A stretch of 64,000 nucleotides of DNA, taken from contig JAHQRK010000007.1 of the NCBI GenBank assembly GCA_019828595.1, forward strand, positions 124,001 through 188,000, in the 5' to 3' direction. Under the pieces are notes generated by a model. That model worked only from the letters and a program-made list of their open reading frames with translations. It was not told the origin of the DNA and made no database searches. Made by a program: the position numbers and the translations under genes. Shown here one piece after another: positions 34,427 to 45,095 of this stretch (position 1 is its first letter; every line of letters begins with the position of its first letter). Origin of the DNA: Aphanomyces cochlioides (Eukaryota > Oomycota > Saprolegniomycetes > Saprolegniales > Verrucalvaceae).

Positions 34427-37400
34427 ATGTTTGGACTCAAGCGGGCTAAATGTACGTTCTTGCGATGGATCTAAGGTCTTAATACCTCTCTAGCGCTCAA
34501 CAGAGAACAATCCTTGAAAGGTTTACTCATTACAAAGCCCATACCTGACCTATACCCAGATCATCCAACTTTCAACGTGCAAGTCGATGTCTCGATTCCC
34601 CGACGGTCACTCGGTCTTCGACTTCGTCCTGTGCTAGAGGAAGATCTTCCACCATACGACTTGCATGCAGAAGTGTCAGAACTCACAAGAGTATGATTTC
34701 TTCCGATGTTCTAGTCGTGATTGTCCTTTCTGTAGCTTGCAAGTGGAAGGCGTGGCCCCATTGACGAACATAATCTCAATGCGCCCGTACCTTCTCAGTA
34801 CGTCTTATCTCTTCGCCACTGTGCAACATGTTCTTAGGCGAGTCTATCCCGGCATGCGTCTCAGTATGATCAACTCGTCACCACAAACTGGCCGGTCATA
34901 TCAAGCCGTCGTTGAGTGTCTGAGCACTTCTTCCCGACCTCTCGTACTTCGCTTTGTTGATTGTGCCAAAGGCACCTCCGATCTTCCACTGGTTATCTGG
35001 ATTCAGTAATCTCCATCTCACTTTGTACAGGTTCTTCCATCGCCGGTCGTTCCTCCTGTCGTGGTGCCTCCTCAGCCCCCTCCGAGGCTCGATCCCCTTC
35101 CTTCTACGTCATGGATCTCATGGGCGTCCATGTTTGCAGTTTCGTTTCCAACAGGCCGCTTTGGCATCATCTGGACCTCAGTCGACAGTCGCCTCTCCAC
35201 TCAAGTTGCAGCATTGCCAAAGGTATTACTAAAATCTATTAGGGATGCAAAACTCTACTTCTCCGTAGCATCCCGCGGGACTTAAGACTCTGGCAGAACG
35301 ATACAATTACTCTTCAGATGATTTTATGCACATCCGTCCTGGGGTTTCGCTTGCTGCTATCAACAATTGTAGCCTCGACTCTGTTGCTCATGACACCGTC
35401 ATGAACTACATTCGACAACTTCCTCGGCCCATCATTTTGCATTTTTGTGTGGAGAGTGAAGGCATCAGCGACGCACCAACATCAGTCCCAATTTTCACCA
35501 TTTCTGGGTGCGCTCCTCCTGTATTTACTCCCCCTCCGGTTCCTCCGCCAGTTGCTACTACTACGACCCCTGTTGCAGCTGCTGCTGCTCCTCCAGTTGT
35601 AGTGGCGGCTCCACCACTTGTAGCCGCTGCTCCCGTAGCAACCACTGCAGCCTCTGCCCCTGTGGCTGCAACTGCAGCTTCTGCCCCGGTGGCCACTGCA
35701 GCTTCAGCTCCAATAGGTGCAACAGGCGGTATACCAGGAACACCAGGAGCAACTGTTGCTGCTGCATCTGCAGCGACAACTCCAAATTCCGCTGCCCCTG
35801 TTGCTGTTCCCGGCACTGGTGGCACCACAAACGGGGCAGTTGCGGAAACAAAGCCAAAAGGAAAAGCCAAGAGAGTCGTCGAGAATCCCAAACTCAAGAA
35901 GGACCGCGTGTACTCCTGGAACTTATCGACAGAAATCACATTCGGCGCTGGCACGTTTGGCATGAAGACACAAGATTATGCTGGCTCGGCTTTTTCAGAA
36001 TTCCATGTCGAAGTGTATGAAATCACACCGGTAAGCCATGGCCAACCCAGTTTACCTGACTGTCACCTGTAGAATGGCTCACTCGATCTGCTTAATGCTA
36101 AAACTGACCGGTATGCTAGTGATAAAACGCCTGATTTAAAATCTGCGGCTAGGAAAGTCAAGCTTCACATGCGTTTGGTTGCGATTGACGGCCAAGGCCT
36201 TCAAAACAAACCGTATGACCAAGTGCTGGGACTCTTGCGGGCAGCTGCTCGTCCTGTTACAATTACCTTTGCAGATGCATCGCAGAGCACTGTTGAAGAC
36301 AGAGTAAACCCTCCAAGCATTTTCAAAAATGTGTCTAATTATCGACTAGGAGTATGAGGCCTATCTTGATAGCATAAAACCGGCGTCATCGTCATGGTGG
36401 GGCGGCGGAGGTTTGTCTTGCCCACACTCAAAAGTTTGCTTACGCCCTGTTGATCGTAGCCTCAACAGTGAAACCTTTAAATTATCTCATTCCAGTTGAA
36501 ATTTCATTTGGAGAAGGTCCTCTTGGTCTTGAAACCCGAGATGTTGAAGCAGAACAGAGAGTTCCTCTCCATGTCGAAGTCAATGCGATTGTTCAGGTAC
36601 ATGACTTGACAATGTCATTGTTCAATGGAGATTTTTTGTAGATCCTAGAAGGTGGTCATTTTGGTCCAGTGTCTCTCTACAATTGGAATCACCCCAGGCG
36701 CTTGTATGGATGATAGAACTGCCTCGATGATTTAATTCCTGGCTAGGCATCTCAAGCGTGGCATGCGTATTTATCAAGTGAATGAGAAGAACGTTTGGAC
36801 TCACTCGTATAATGACGTTTTGGACACAATTCGAAAAGCACCTCGGCCTGTGCGCGTCACATTTATTGACACTGAGGGAGTCCTTTGTGATGACTATGAA
36901 GGACAGGACGAAGATGAAGAGGAAATGACGTACGAAGAGCTTCAAACTCGTATTCAAGAAAAGGTGTATCTCCTCGACAGAGCCGAATCGGAATTTGCAA
37001 ATCAAGACACAAATGACCTGAATTGGTCCTTGGCTCAGCTCGCCCTTATTGAAGACGAACTTCGTCGCCGGGCCAAGATAAATAAAATGCAAAGCATTTT
37101 GAAGACAGAGGAGCAAGCAGTCGCTGATTTGACGACGAGAATCGCTGAGTTGAATGAAGAAGAGCAGAAAATCAAAGCCATGATTGAAGAATTGGACCAA
37201 CAAATCAATGGAACGATGGAAAATCCACTCATAGCACGAACTAAACGGCTAGAAGATAGATCAACAAGTACGCAACCTACTTGATCTTCTCTCCTCTTAG
37301 CTTTGATCGTAGAACTCCATGAAAGGACAAAGAAACTTAAAGCGGACAACAAGAAGCTAAAAACCAGGCAAGAAGCTCTTCAAACTCATAAAGACGAACT

Positions 37401-38477
37401 CGAAGCTCAACTCGCAGCACTTCCTGAAGAGCAAATCTCACAAACAAGACAAGACGCCGCCGAGCTGTTTGACGTCGACCTCACGACTCCACTCAAAGAA
37501 CAATTAGCGTACTTTCAAATTGCTGCTTGGAGTATTTCATTTTCTTCTTAGAGCGTTCAAACGACATTTCGCGGAAGTAAGCAAGGAGTTCCAAACGGAA
37601 GACCGACGGCGCAAGCTTGTCAAACGCGAAGTCGACTACATGCGCAAGCACGTCAAGTCTTTGGCAAAGGCCGAAAAGAAATTGAAGAAGCAGTCCAAGG
37701 GGAAGAAGTCAAAGAACGATAACGACTCCAAGATTTCAAACATTCGAGAGAAATTGGTTCGTGCTCTTAATGATCTCATTATGCTAATGCCTTCAATCCA
37801 GAAATTGATCAACGATCAATTGGCGACTGCTGCTGAAAAGGGCGACAAAGAACAGGCCATGAAGCTGTCAAAGCGCCGCAAACATCTCACAAAAGAATTG
37901 AAATCACTCAAAGAAGAAGAAAGTCCGCCGACGAAGAAGAAATCCAAGAAGGGCAAGAAGGGACAACCTGTCAACGACGCAGTGACTCAAGTCCACGGCG
38001 CCCCATCGAAGTCAACAGCAGCACCAGCCGCAGCCAAACTGCCATTTTTTCTTGACGGTAGTGCAGGTTTTGTGCGTGTTCTAATTCGTCGCGCTATCTA
38101 GGCATGTTGGACAAACATCCGACGATTTCAAACGAAACAGATATCTTCTCCAACACGTGGAAGAACTTCAAGAAGCCTTACCCTCGCTATTGTGTCGTCA
38201 CGCCCAGAGGCACGCTGGCTTACTACAGACAGAAAGGAGACCATGAAGCACGAGGAGAACTTCATCTTGATGACAAAACCCTCGAGATTGTCATGTACAT
38301 TTACTCTCTTTTTCTCACACTAATGCCGTTGTCAATTGTAGGAAGGGATGTGAGTTCACTCTGTGCAGCAGTGCTGAATCAACCAAATTTGAAGCACGTT
38401 CGTCTGCCGAGTGCCGAAAATGGGTCGAAGCGCTTCGAGCTGCAAACGGTCATTTCATCCGAGGTCGTAGGACGTAA
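34427..38477 (+). CDS. Four-PDZ-like, coiled-coil, PH-domain scaffold protein; 15 exons
   Basis: My model is join(34427..34451,34494..34690,34736..34797,34838..34991,35031..35222,35287..36030,36073..36303,36350..36410,36460..36596,36642..36703,36747..37267,37301..37508,37552..38057,38102..38294,38342..38477), 1142 residues. All 14 introns are GT-AG, 33-64 bp, and keep the frame. Four PDZ-like modules share an LGL/FGI-type start and a GMRL..IN ... RPV.(I/L).F end, for example RVYPGMRLSMINSS and LKRGMRIYQVNEKN. An Ala/Pro/Thr-rich linker lies after the second. From about residue 700 there is a long charged coiled coil, ending in Lys-rich stretches. The C-terminus is a PH domain (YPRYCVVTPRGTLAYYRQKG ... 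ECRKWVEALRAANG). It is probably a membrane-associated scaffold. The end is uncertain: a coding-looking stretch continues at 38575-38754. Confidence 0.8.
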
Positions 38478-38752
38478 TATTATCGAGACAGTCATCGTAT
38501 TGACATCACTGTATTTAAAAAGCACTGGGGTGGCACCTCGCTTTGCTCGTTAGTTCACCCTCTCTAGATTCATAAGTTCCAGGAACAGAATAACGCTAAG
38601 CGCAAATCCAAACTTGAACTAGTTCCAGTAAGCTGTGATCGCACTGGAGCGACTTCAAGTCTGGACAAACATGGCAAACGTCCCCACGACATTTCAGCAC
38701 ATTACTGGAAGGAGTACAAATTATCACAGGAAAAGTCAATTTCGCAACGACA

Positions 38753-40867
38753 ATGATGGTGGTCGATGTGCTGACGAGGCCAGAATTGATGCGGCTCATG
38801 CAGGATTTCCAGCCTGGACGCTTCTTCGACATGATTCCTCTCTACAAATTGCGTTGCAGTGTTCACTGGTTCGCGTCTCCCTATGCGGAGATCGAATTGC
38901 CGCTCGAAATGGCTCGAATCCATGCAGTCCTCGATCCATGGCATCGCGAGTATGGTCAGCGTCGGCTGCGAACAGTCTTCGACGCTTGGCGTCCTTATGT
39001 AAAACTGGCCCTCCGTGCGGAGGTTATCGTCAACTATTTGCGCTCATCTTTGCCAGTAGTTGTGGCCATGGAAGCTGCGTATTATGGCCGCCTGGACGTC
39101 TTGCGGTCGATTGCCATTGCCACGTTGCGTTCTTTAACATGTCCTCTTCTCGACATCGCTGCCTTCAACAACCAAACATCCACAGTCTATTTCCTCCACG
39201 AAGTGAAGCACCCTTGGGGATTCGTTCCCAAAAGCTTGGACTGCGCCGCCATGAACAACAACTTTGACCTTGTCTGCTTCCTAGCAGAGCATCGCTCTGA
39301 CCTTCCAACGAACCACGCTCTGCACTACGCTGCTGTGAACAACAACATGCAGATGGTCCTTTATCTCCAAACGAAGTTTCCACCTCTCAAGCTCAAGGCA
39401 GAGACTTTTATCCAATTGATCCGAGACGGTCATCTGGACATGGCACACTTCCTCCTTGAGAATTCGCCGACCGAGTATGACTTGTCCTCGGACGTCATGG
39501 ACTATGCAGCATGTCGTGGCCATTTGGAGATCGTGATCTGGCTGCATGCCAACAGCAGTGAAGGCTGCTCCAAGGCAGCAATCAACTTGGCCGCCATGAA
39601 TGGCCACTTGGAAGTTGTCCAGTGGCTCAGTGACAACCGACACGAAGGCTGTACGACGCATGCCATGGACTGGGCGGCATGGAAAGGGCAGTTGAACGTC
39701 GTCAAGTGGCTCCATGAGAATAGACCAGAGGGTTGCTCTGCCAATGCATTGGTTCTAGCCCACCAAGCAAAGCAGAACGACGTCGTGGAGTGGCTCCTCG
39801 TCCATCGTTCAGCCGAAGTTCTTCAGCCAAATGCAATGGTGGTGGCAGCTAGTCGAGGCAACTTGGAATTGATTCAATGGATGCACGAACATGTTCCGAC
39901 TGGATGGTCGTCGAAAGTCATGGACGCCGCGGCTGGAGGAGGTCACTTGGATGTGTTGCAATGGTTGCATGAGAATCGAGGCGAAGGCTGCACCACGGGC
40001 GCGATGGACTCTGCATTGGGACGCAAACTTGTGCCAGTCGCTCAATGGTTCCACGACAACCGCGGCGAAGGATGCTCACCAAGCGCGTTGTTTAAAGCAG
40101 CATGGAGACCCGACTTGGATGTATTGGTCTGGCTGCACAAGAACATGCCGTCCATTTGGTCCACCGCCAATTTGACCAGCGCAGCGAAGCAAGCGCCGAT
40201 TCCGATCGTTGAGTGGCTCCATGTCCATCGCCCTGAAGGATTTTCCAACGCATTGCTGGAAAATGCGCTTCTCTTTCAACGGCGCATGGATTTAGCAGAG
40301 TGGTGCTACCTCAATCTCGACCTCAAGTGCAGTGAAAGCGTCATGTCAAGGTTAGCTTCCACGGGATGCCTGTCAGCGTTGCAGCTAATCCACAAACACC
40401 AGACGGAAGGATGGTCGTCGGCTGTAATCGACCGAGCTGCCCAGGCTGGCCGACTGAACGTTGTCAAGTGGCTGTTAGAACATCGTCCAGAAACTTTCAC
40501 CGTCAACGCCGTGGATGGCGCTGCAAATTGGGGCAGCTTGAATGTTTTAACTTATTTACTCCAAGTCCAGCCTGGAATGCCAACGACGAACGCGATGGAC
40601 TTGGCGGCTATCAATGGCCAAGAAGAGGTAGTGCAGTGGCTCGCTGAGCATTCGACGCATGGATGCACTGAGAAGGCCATTTGTGGCGCCGCAAGAAAGG
40701 GACATTTGAACGTTGTGAAGGTTCTAGTCAACGACGCTGGCCAGGGTCACTTGGCCCCTCGTGCGCTTGAGTTGCTTCGTGAGGAAGAGTGCCTTGCAAC
40801 CTACCAGCAACACGTCGTAGCATGGCTGACCGAATACATTCGATCGGTCGATCCAATGGAATCTTAA
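38753..40867 (+). CDS. Ankyrin-repeat protein, 704 aa
   Basis: Single-exon frame starting MMVVDVLTRPELMRLM at 38753 (a second ATG is adjacent). The shared N-terminal module is present (LMQDFQPGRFFDMIPL, VLDPWHREYGQRRLRTVF), then EAAYYGRLDVL and about 17 ankyrin-type units to the C-terminus. Units in the middle are canonical for this cluster (GHLEVVQWLSDNRHEGCTTH); others have EGW or TGW in place of EGC. It is the longest of the cluster. Bases 39701-39844 were copied to 47783-47926. It is convergent with the next ankyrin gene, with only 18 bp between stops. Protein-binding role inferred; partner unknown. Confidence 0.92.
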   Translation: MMVVDVLTRPELMRLMQDFQPGRFFDMIPLYKLRCSVHWFASPYAEIELPLEMARIHAVLDPWHREYGQRRLRTVFDAWRPYVKLALRAEVIVNYLRSSLPVVVAMEAAYYGRLDVLRSIAIATLRSLTCPLLDIAAFNNQTSTVYFLHEVKHPWGFVPKSLDCAAMNNNFDLVCFLAEHRSDLPTNHALHYAAVNNNMQMVLYLQTKFPPLKLKAETFIQLIRDGHLDMAHFLLENSPTEYDLSSDVMDYAACRGHLEIVIWLHANSSEGCSKAAINLAAMNGHLEVVQWLSDNRHEGCTTHAMDWAAWKGQLNVVKWLHENRPEGCSANALVLAHQAKQNDVVEWLLVHRSAEVLQPNAMVVAASRGNLELIQWMHEHVPTGWSSKVMDAAAGGGHLDVLQWLHENRGEGCTTGAMDSALGRKLVPVAQWFHDNRGEGCSPSALFKAAWRPDLDVLVWLHKNMPSIWSTANLTSAAKQAPIPIVEWLHVHRPEGFSNALLENALLFQRRMDLAEWCYLNLDLKCSESVMSRLASTGCLSALQLIHKHQTEGWSSAVIDRAAQAGRLNVVKWLLEHRPETFTVNAVDGAANWGSLNVLTYLLQVQPGMPTTNAMDLAAINGQEEVVQWLAEHSTHGCTEKAICGAARKGHLNVVKVLVNDAGQGHLAPRALELLREEECLATYQQHVVAWLTEYIRSVDPMES

Positions 40868-40885
40868 GTCTGGCAGATTGTGTCT

Positions 40886-42589
40886 TTATTCCTCACCGAC
40901 GTCAAGAAGCTCCGCACAAATCTCTCGGTGGTGCTTTAAAAGCCATGCGACTGCAGCAGACCATCCATTGTTGCTAGCGCCTGAGAGTGCAGCAGCAGTG
41001 CAGCTTTCCTCTCGATTGACGTGGAGCCACTTGAGGACTTCCATCCGTCCGGCAGTGCCAGCAGCATCCATAACATCAGTCGACCATCCCTCGACGTGAT
41101 GCTCATGGAGCCATTGGAGCACGGTGAGCTTTCCTTCGGCTGCTGCATATACCATAGCCTTTGGACTGCATCCTTCTGACCGGTTCGCATGAAACCATTC
41201 CAAAATGTCGATGCGTCCTGCTGCCGCTGCAGCGTCCATGGCGGCACTTGACCAACAATTTGGCTGATTTGCATGCAACCACTCGAGGCAAACCAAATTC
41301 CCACTTCTTGCGGCGCGGATTGCAGCATGGACACTGCAGCCTTCCTTTCGATTCGAGTGCATCCAATTCACTAGTGCCCAATGTCCATAAGCGAGAGCAG
41401 TGTCCATTGCTGCTGTGGTGCAGCCTTCAGGACGAATCTCATGCAGCCACGTCATTGCGTTCATTGAGTTGTAGATAGCAGCAGTGTCCATCGCTGAAAT
41501 CCACGCCGTGTCCTTCGAGTAGTGTTGATTGAGCCACTGAAGTGTCGTCAAGTCGTCTGTTGACAGAGCTTGCATCATGGCATTTGCGCAAGAGAGGTCG
41601 GGATAATGAGCTCGTAGCCAGTCGACAGCTGCCCATTGCTGATGCCTTAGCGCCTTGGCCAACGCATCGCCTGAGCACTCTTCACTTCTGTTGGCATGCA
41701 GCCAGTCTAGGACATGGACGTGGCCACATTCAGCCGCCCAGTCCATCGCACGAACGGAACATCCTTCCATGCGATGGCGGTGGAGCCATTTCACAACTTG
41801 TAAATGACCGCCGCGGGCTGCCAAATCCATGGCGGCGGATGTGCATCCTTCCTTTCGGTGTTGGTGGAGCCATTCAACCATGTCCAGTCGGCCATGAAAT
41901 GCAGCCATGTGCATTGTGTCAGGGGAAAAGTTGACGTTGTGCGGCATGTGAAGATGCAACCACTCGAGCATTTCGACTGTGCCGCGCTTGACGACTGCTA
42001 GAACAGTCTCAGAGCTGCAAGAACGATAGCTATTGTTCCACAAGAGAGTTGCAGCGTTGAGGTGGCTGTGTTCAACGGCGTGATGAAGGGCCATGACGGT
42101 CGCTTTGATGTCATAGTGATGGAGTAGAAAGGCCAGGATCTCCACGTCGCCCTTCACAGCAGCCCAGTTGACCGCGTGATGTGAATAACCAGCGTGGGAA
42201 ATCTCATGGAGGTAACGCAGCATGTCCATGCGACCACCCAGTGCGGCCAGATTGACAAGTGGAATGCGAATCGATTGCAAAAACGACACGTCGATCGCTC
42301 GAATGATAGCACTGCGGCCATAATAGACGGCTTCTTGGACGACGTTCTCAACCAGCGAGCGATACGAGCGGCAATGTCGGAGCAATTCCAAGCGAGACAA
42401 GTCAAAGCGACAGTGCCACGGCTCCAACACTCGATGCAACCTCTCCATATCTCGATCAGCTTGGCTCCATTCTAGGTCGGACTCTCGCTGCATCGTGAGC
42501 AAAAGCGCCTTGGTATCTTCGAACAATCCTCTCTGGAATGCGCACACGAGGCGCACGAGGTCCACGCTGCTCAGCACTGTCGTCGCCAT
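40886..42589 (-). CDS. Ankyrin-repeat protein, 567 aa
   Basis: The frame extends to a GTG at 42595 but the first ATG is at 42589 (MATTVLSSVDLVRLV). The shared N-terminal module is clear: LVCAFQRGLFEDTKALL, VLEPWHCRFDLSRLELL, EAVYYGRSAIIRAI. About 13 ankyrin-type units follow, such as GRLDMVEWLHQHRKEGCTSA and GHLQVVKWLHRHRMEGCSVR. It ends tail-to-tail with the 38753 gene. N-terminal similarity suggests the two are paralogues, possibly from an inverted duplication. No other domain is seen. Confidence 0.92.
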   Translation of the reverse strand: MATTVLSSVDLVRLVCAFQRGLFEDTKALLLTMQRESDLEWSQADRDMERLHRVLEPWHCRFDLSRLELLRHCRSYRSLVENVVQEAVYYGRSAIIRAIDVSFLQSIRIPLVNLAALGGRMDMLRYLHEISHAGYSHHAVNWAAVKGDVEILAFLLHHYDIKATVMALHHAVEHSHLNAATLLWNNSYRSCSSETVLAVVKRGTVEMLEWLHLHMPHNVNFSPDTMHMAAFHGRLDMVEWLHQHRKEGCTSAAMDLAARGGHLQVVKWLHRHRMEGCSVRAMDWAAECGHVHVLDWLHANRSEECSGDALAKALRHQQWAAVDWLRAHYPDLSCANAMMQALSTDDLTTLQWLNQHYSKDTAWISAMDTAAIYNSMNAMTWLHEIRPEGCTTAAMDTALAYGHWALVNWMHSNRKEGCSVHAAIRAARSGNLVCLEWLHANQPNCWSSAAMDAAAAAGRIDILEWFHANRSEGCSPKAMVYAAAEGKLTVLQWLHEHHVEGWSTDVMDAAGTAGRMEVLKWLHVNREESCTAAALSGASNNGWSAAVAWLLKHHREICAELLDVGEE

Positions 42590-43005
42590 GGTCACCTTCC
42601 GCTTCTGAGTGTCTGTCCTTCAAGATGACAAAGTCATGTCTGTTTCAGAAAACAGCTAACATTTAAAGCATCAAATATCCCGAGTTTTTCGTCCGACGCG
42701 CTTCATTCTTTCGTGTCGTGTGATCTCTGCTCGATCAAAGTTCTCACCTACATGAATCCTAGCTTAGATAGAGCAGGCTGCAATTCATTCTTTGCCGAGA
42801 TTGCCGCAAATCCTCCTCCGGAACATGGATTCCACCAAGACTGTGTCTGCAATATGGACCCAATCAGATGTTAGTATTTTATATACTAGCCAATCAAATT
42901 AATATGTCATCAGTAATATGAAAAAAGTCACCTTTCTATCTGTACAGTGCACCAGACCAACCTGGTCCATGACAGTCGCGCGGATGGCGCCGCCGTCGGT
43001 CGGTC
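42590..43005. other. Intergenic between two minus-strand ankyrin genes
   Basis: Contains the 5' flank of the 40886 gene and the 3' flank of the 43006 gene. No gene is recognised. Confidence 0.4.
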
Positions 43006-44652
43006 CTACCGCAGTCCGCCCAGCAGTCTATACGACTGTGCTTCTTGTGTACTCCAGACGGGCATATTTCTCGTTCGCAGCCAGGCTATTATCGAGCGGG
43101 AATCGTTTTGTTGGGCGTAAAACATCGCTCTTCCCGTGCACCCTTCGCTGCGATTGTCGTACAAGAAGTCGAGGACGTCCAAGTGGCCATTTTCTGCCGC
43201 GCAGTCCATCGCCATGGTCGAACAGCCTTCGGTTCGATGCGTGTGCAAGTACTGGACGACGTTCAAATGGCCGTTTTCGGCGGCACCGTCCATTGCCGCC
43301 ACGGTGCAGCCTTCCGTTCGGTTCTCGGAGAGCCACTGGACGATGTCCAAGTGACCGAAGCGAGCCGCGCCGTTCATGGCATGGACTGTGCATCCTTCGT
43401 GTCGATGGGCGTCCAGGAATTTCACAATGTCCAAATGTCCATTCATCGCCGCGCCATCCATTGCATGAGGCGAACAGCCTTCAGTGCGATTGTGATGGAG
43501 CCAAACGACGACGTCCATGTGGCCGTTCGCCGCGGCCAGGTCCATGGCCAGCCTTGTGCAGCCGTCGCTTCGGTGTTCATGCAGCCACTTGACGATTTCT
43601 AAATGGCCTTGGCCTGCAGCGCCGTCCATCGCTTGCTCTGATGCGCCTTCCTCTCGATTTTCCAGAAGCCACTGGACAACTTGGAGATGGCCGTGCTCTG
43701 CTGCGACATCGACGGCGTTCACGCGGCAGCCTTCGGGTCGATTGTCGTGGAGGAATTGAATTATATCCAAGTGACCACAGGCCGCCGCGCCTTCCATGGC
43801 CTTCACGGTGCATCCTTCTTGGCGATTTTCATGCAAAAATTGAACAATCTTGAGATGGCCGTTCGCAGCAGCGCCGTCCATCGCGGCAGTCGTACAGCCT
43901 TCATCTCGGTGGTCGTGGAGCCACTGGACAATCTCAAAATGGCCGCGCGTTGCGGCCAAGTCCATGGCGGCGGCAGTAGATCCATCTCGGCGATTTTCAT
44001 GCAACCATTGCACCATATCGAGGTGGTTGTTCGCTGCTGCGCCGACAAGGGCGAGCTTTGTAGCGCCGTCTAGTCGATTCGCAACCAGCCATCCAACAAC
44101 ATCAAGGTGGCCGCGTTGCGCGGCGCTGTCGATGGCCTTGGAGGTTCCACGGCAGCCAATGTTGTCCAGGAAGGGCAGAAGTCGAACTTGACCGTTAAAT
44201 GCCGCGAGGTCGATCAGTGGCACGTACGTTGTGAAGAGGCCTTCGTCGAAGAGGTAGATCATGACTTCAACGAGGCCGAAGTAGACGCTGTGGAGTAAAA
44301 CGAGGTGATGCATGTAGCGCAAGTTCTGGAATAGAGCACCGAGACGCGTGACGCCGTAGACGGCATACCAAGGCGAGAGTTTGGCGTCGAGCGCTGCAAA
44401 ATCAGCGGCAACTTCTGGTTCAGTGTGTTTCTTCGGGTCGGGGAGTTTGACAAAGCGGAGTTTGGCGAACGGCGCCATATCATGTGGAATCCCGACTTGG
44501 TATGTCAAGACGCACGAGAGGAGCTCGGACGAACGGAGCACGTCAAACGCCGACGACGGAGGGTAGACTGGAACAACTGCAGGGGGAGCAACTTGGGTCG
44601 GTTCTTCCCTGCCGTCGTCGACGACAAGTTCCTTGGACTGCGGACTTCCCAT
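43006..44652 (-). CDS. Ankyrin-repeat protein, about 548 aa
   Basis: The frame is open up to 44862, but the ATG at 44652 (MGSPQSKELVVDDG) fits better: the preceding 70 residues have no counterpart in the paralogues. After a Pro-rich start comes the family module (LSCVLTYQVGIPHDMAPF, KLSPWYAVYGVTRLGALF, HSVYFGLVEVMIYL), then about 12 very regular ankyrin-type units of about 31 residues, for example GHLDIVQWLSENRTEGCTVA and GHLNVVQYLHTHRTEGCSTM. The regularity implies recent internal repeat amplification or homogenisation. If the upstream ATG at 44862 is used, the protein is 618 residues. Confidence 0.9.
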   Translation of the reverse strand: MGSPQSKELVVDDGREEPTQVAPPAVVPVYPPSSAFDVLRSSELLSCVLTYQVGIPHDMAPFAKLRFVKLPDPKKHTEPEVAADFAALDAKLSPWYAVYGVTRLGALFQNLRYMHHLVLLHSVYFGLVEVMIYLFDEGLFTTYVPLIDLAAFNGQVRLLPFLDNIGCRGTSKAIDSAAQRGHLDVVGWLVANRLDGATKLALVGAAANNHLDMVQWLHENRRDGSTAAAMDLAATRGHFEIVQWLHDHRDEGCTTAAMDGAAANGHLKIVQFLHENRQEGCTVKAMEGAAACGHLDIIQFLHDNRPEGCRVNAVDVAAEHGHLQVVQWLLENREEGASEQAMDGAAGQGHLEIVKWLHEHRSDGCTRLAMDLAAANGHMDVVVWLHHNRTEGCSPHAMDGAAMNGHLDIVKFLDAHRHEGCTVHAMNGAARFGHLDIVQWLSENRTEGCTVAAMDGAAENGHLNVVQYLHTHRTEGCSTMAMDCAAENGHLDVLDFLYDNRSEGCTGRAMFYAQQNDSRSIIAWLRTRNMPVWSTQEAQSYRLLGGLR

Positions 44653-45095
44653 GATCTTTTCAGGTGTGTTGGTCGTTGGCAAGGACAAAAAGTTGCAGTG
44701 CCACTCTCGGGGTGAAGTCGCCCAGCGATCGGCGCAGAGCGACAAGTCCGACTGAATTCCATGACGAAGCATCGCAGAGAAGATCGCTCCGTCCACTGCT
44801 CGAGTTGATCTACTCCATGGACAAAGAACTAGGGACTCTATCGCCTTGCAAAGGGAGCACATGACTGCGTGAGGTCCAGGAGGCGTGAACAGACCTCACG
44901 GACATTTCCCGACAGTTTGCCGTGCTCTTCCCCCTTTTGTGTCGCTAGGAACGAGCGCCAAGTCATCGCTGACAAGAAGGGACAGAATTCAAGTCGAGAA
45001 TGCTGAAAGACGGACGGTTCCACTGAAATGCATTATAAATCCACAATCGACAAGAATAGTGATGGCAAATCCGCCAGGAAAGACGTCGTCTGTGC
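44653..45095. other. Intergenic between ankyrin and START-FYVE genes
   Basis: Contains the 5' flank of the ankyrin gene and the 3' flank of START-FYVE. The open reading upstream of 44652 is treated here as 5' leader. Confidence 0.35.

Noticed and set aside
35406..35963. Ala/Val/Gly-rich antisense frame of 185 residues
   Set aside because: It is the complement of the Ala/Pro/Thr-rich linker of the PDZ-like/PH gene; low complexity keeps all frames open.
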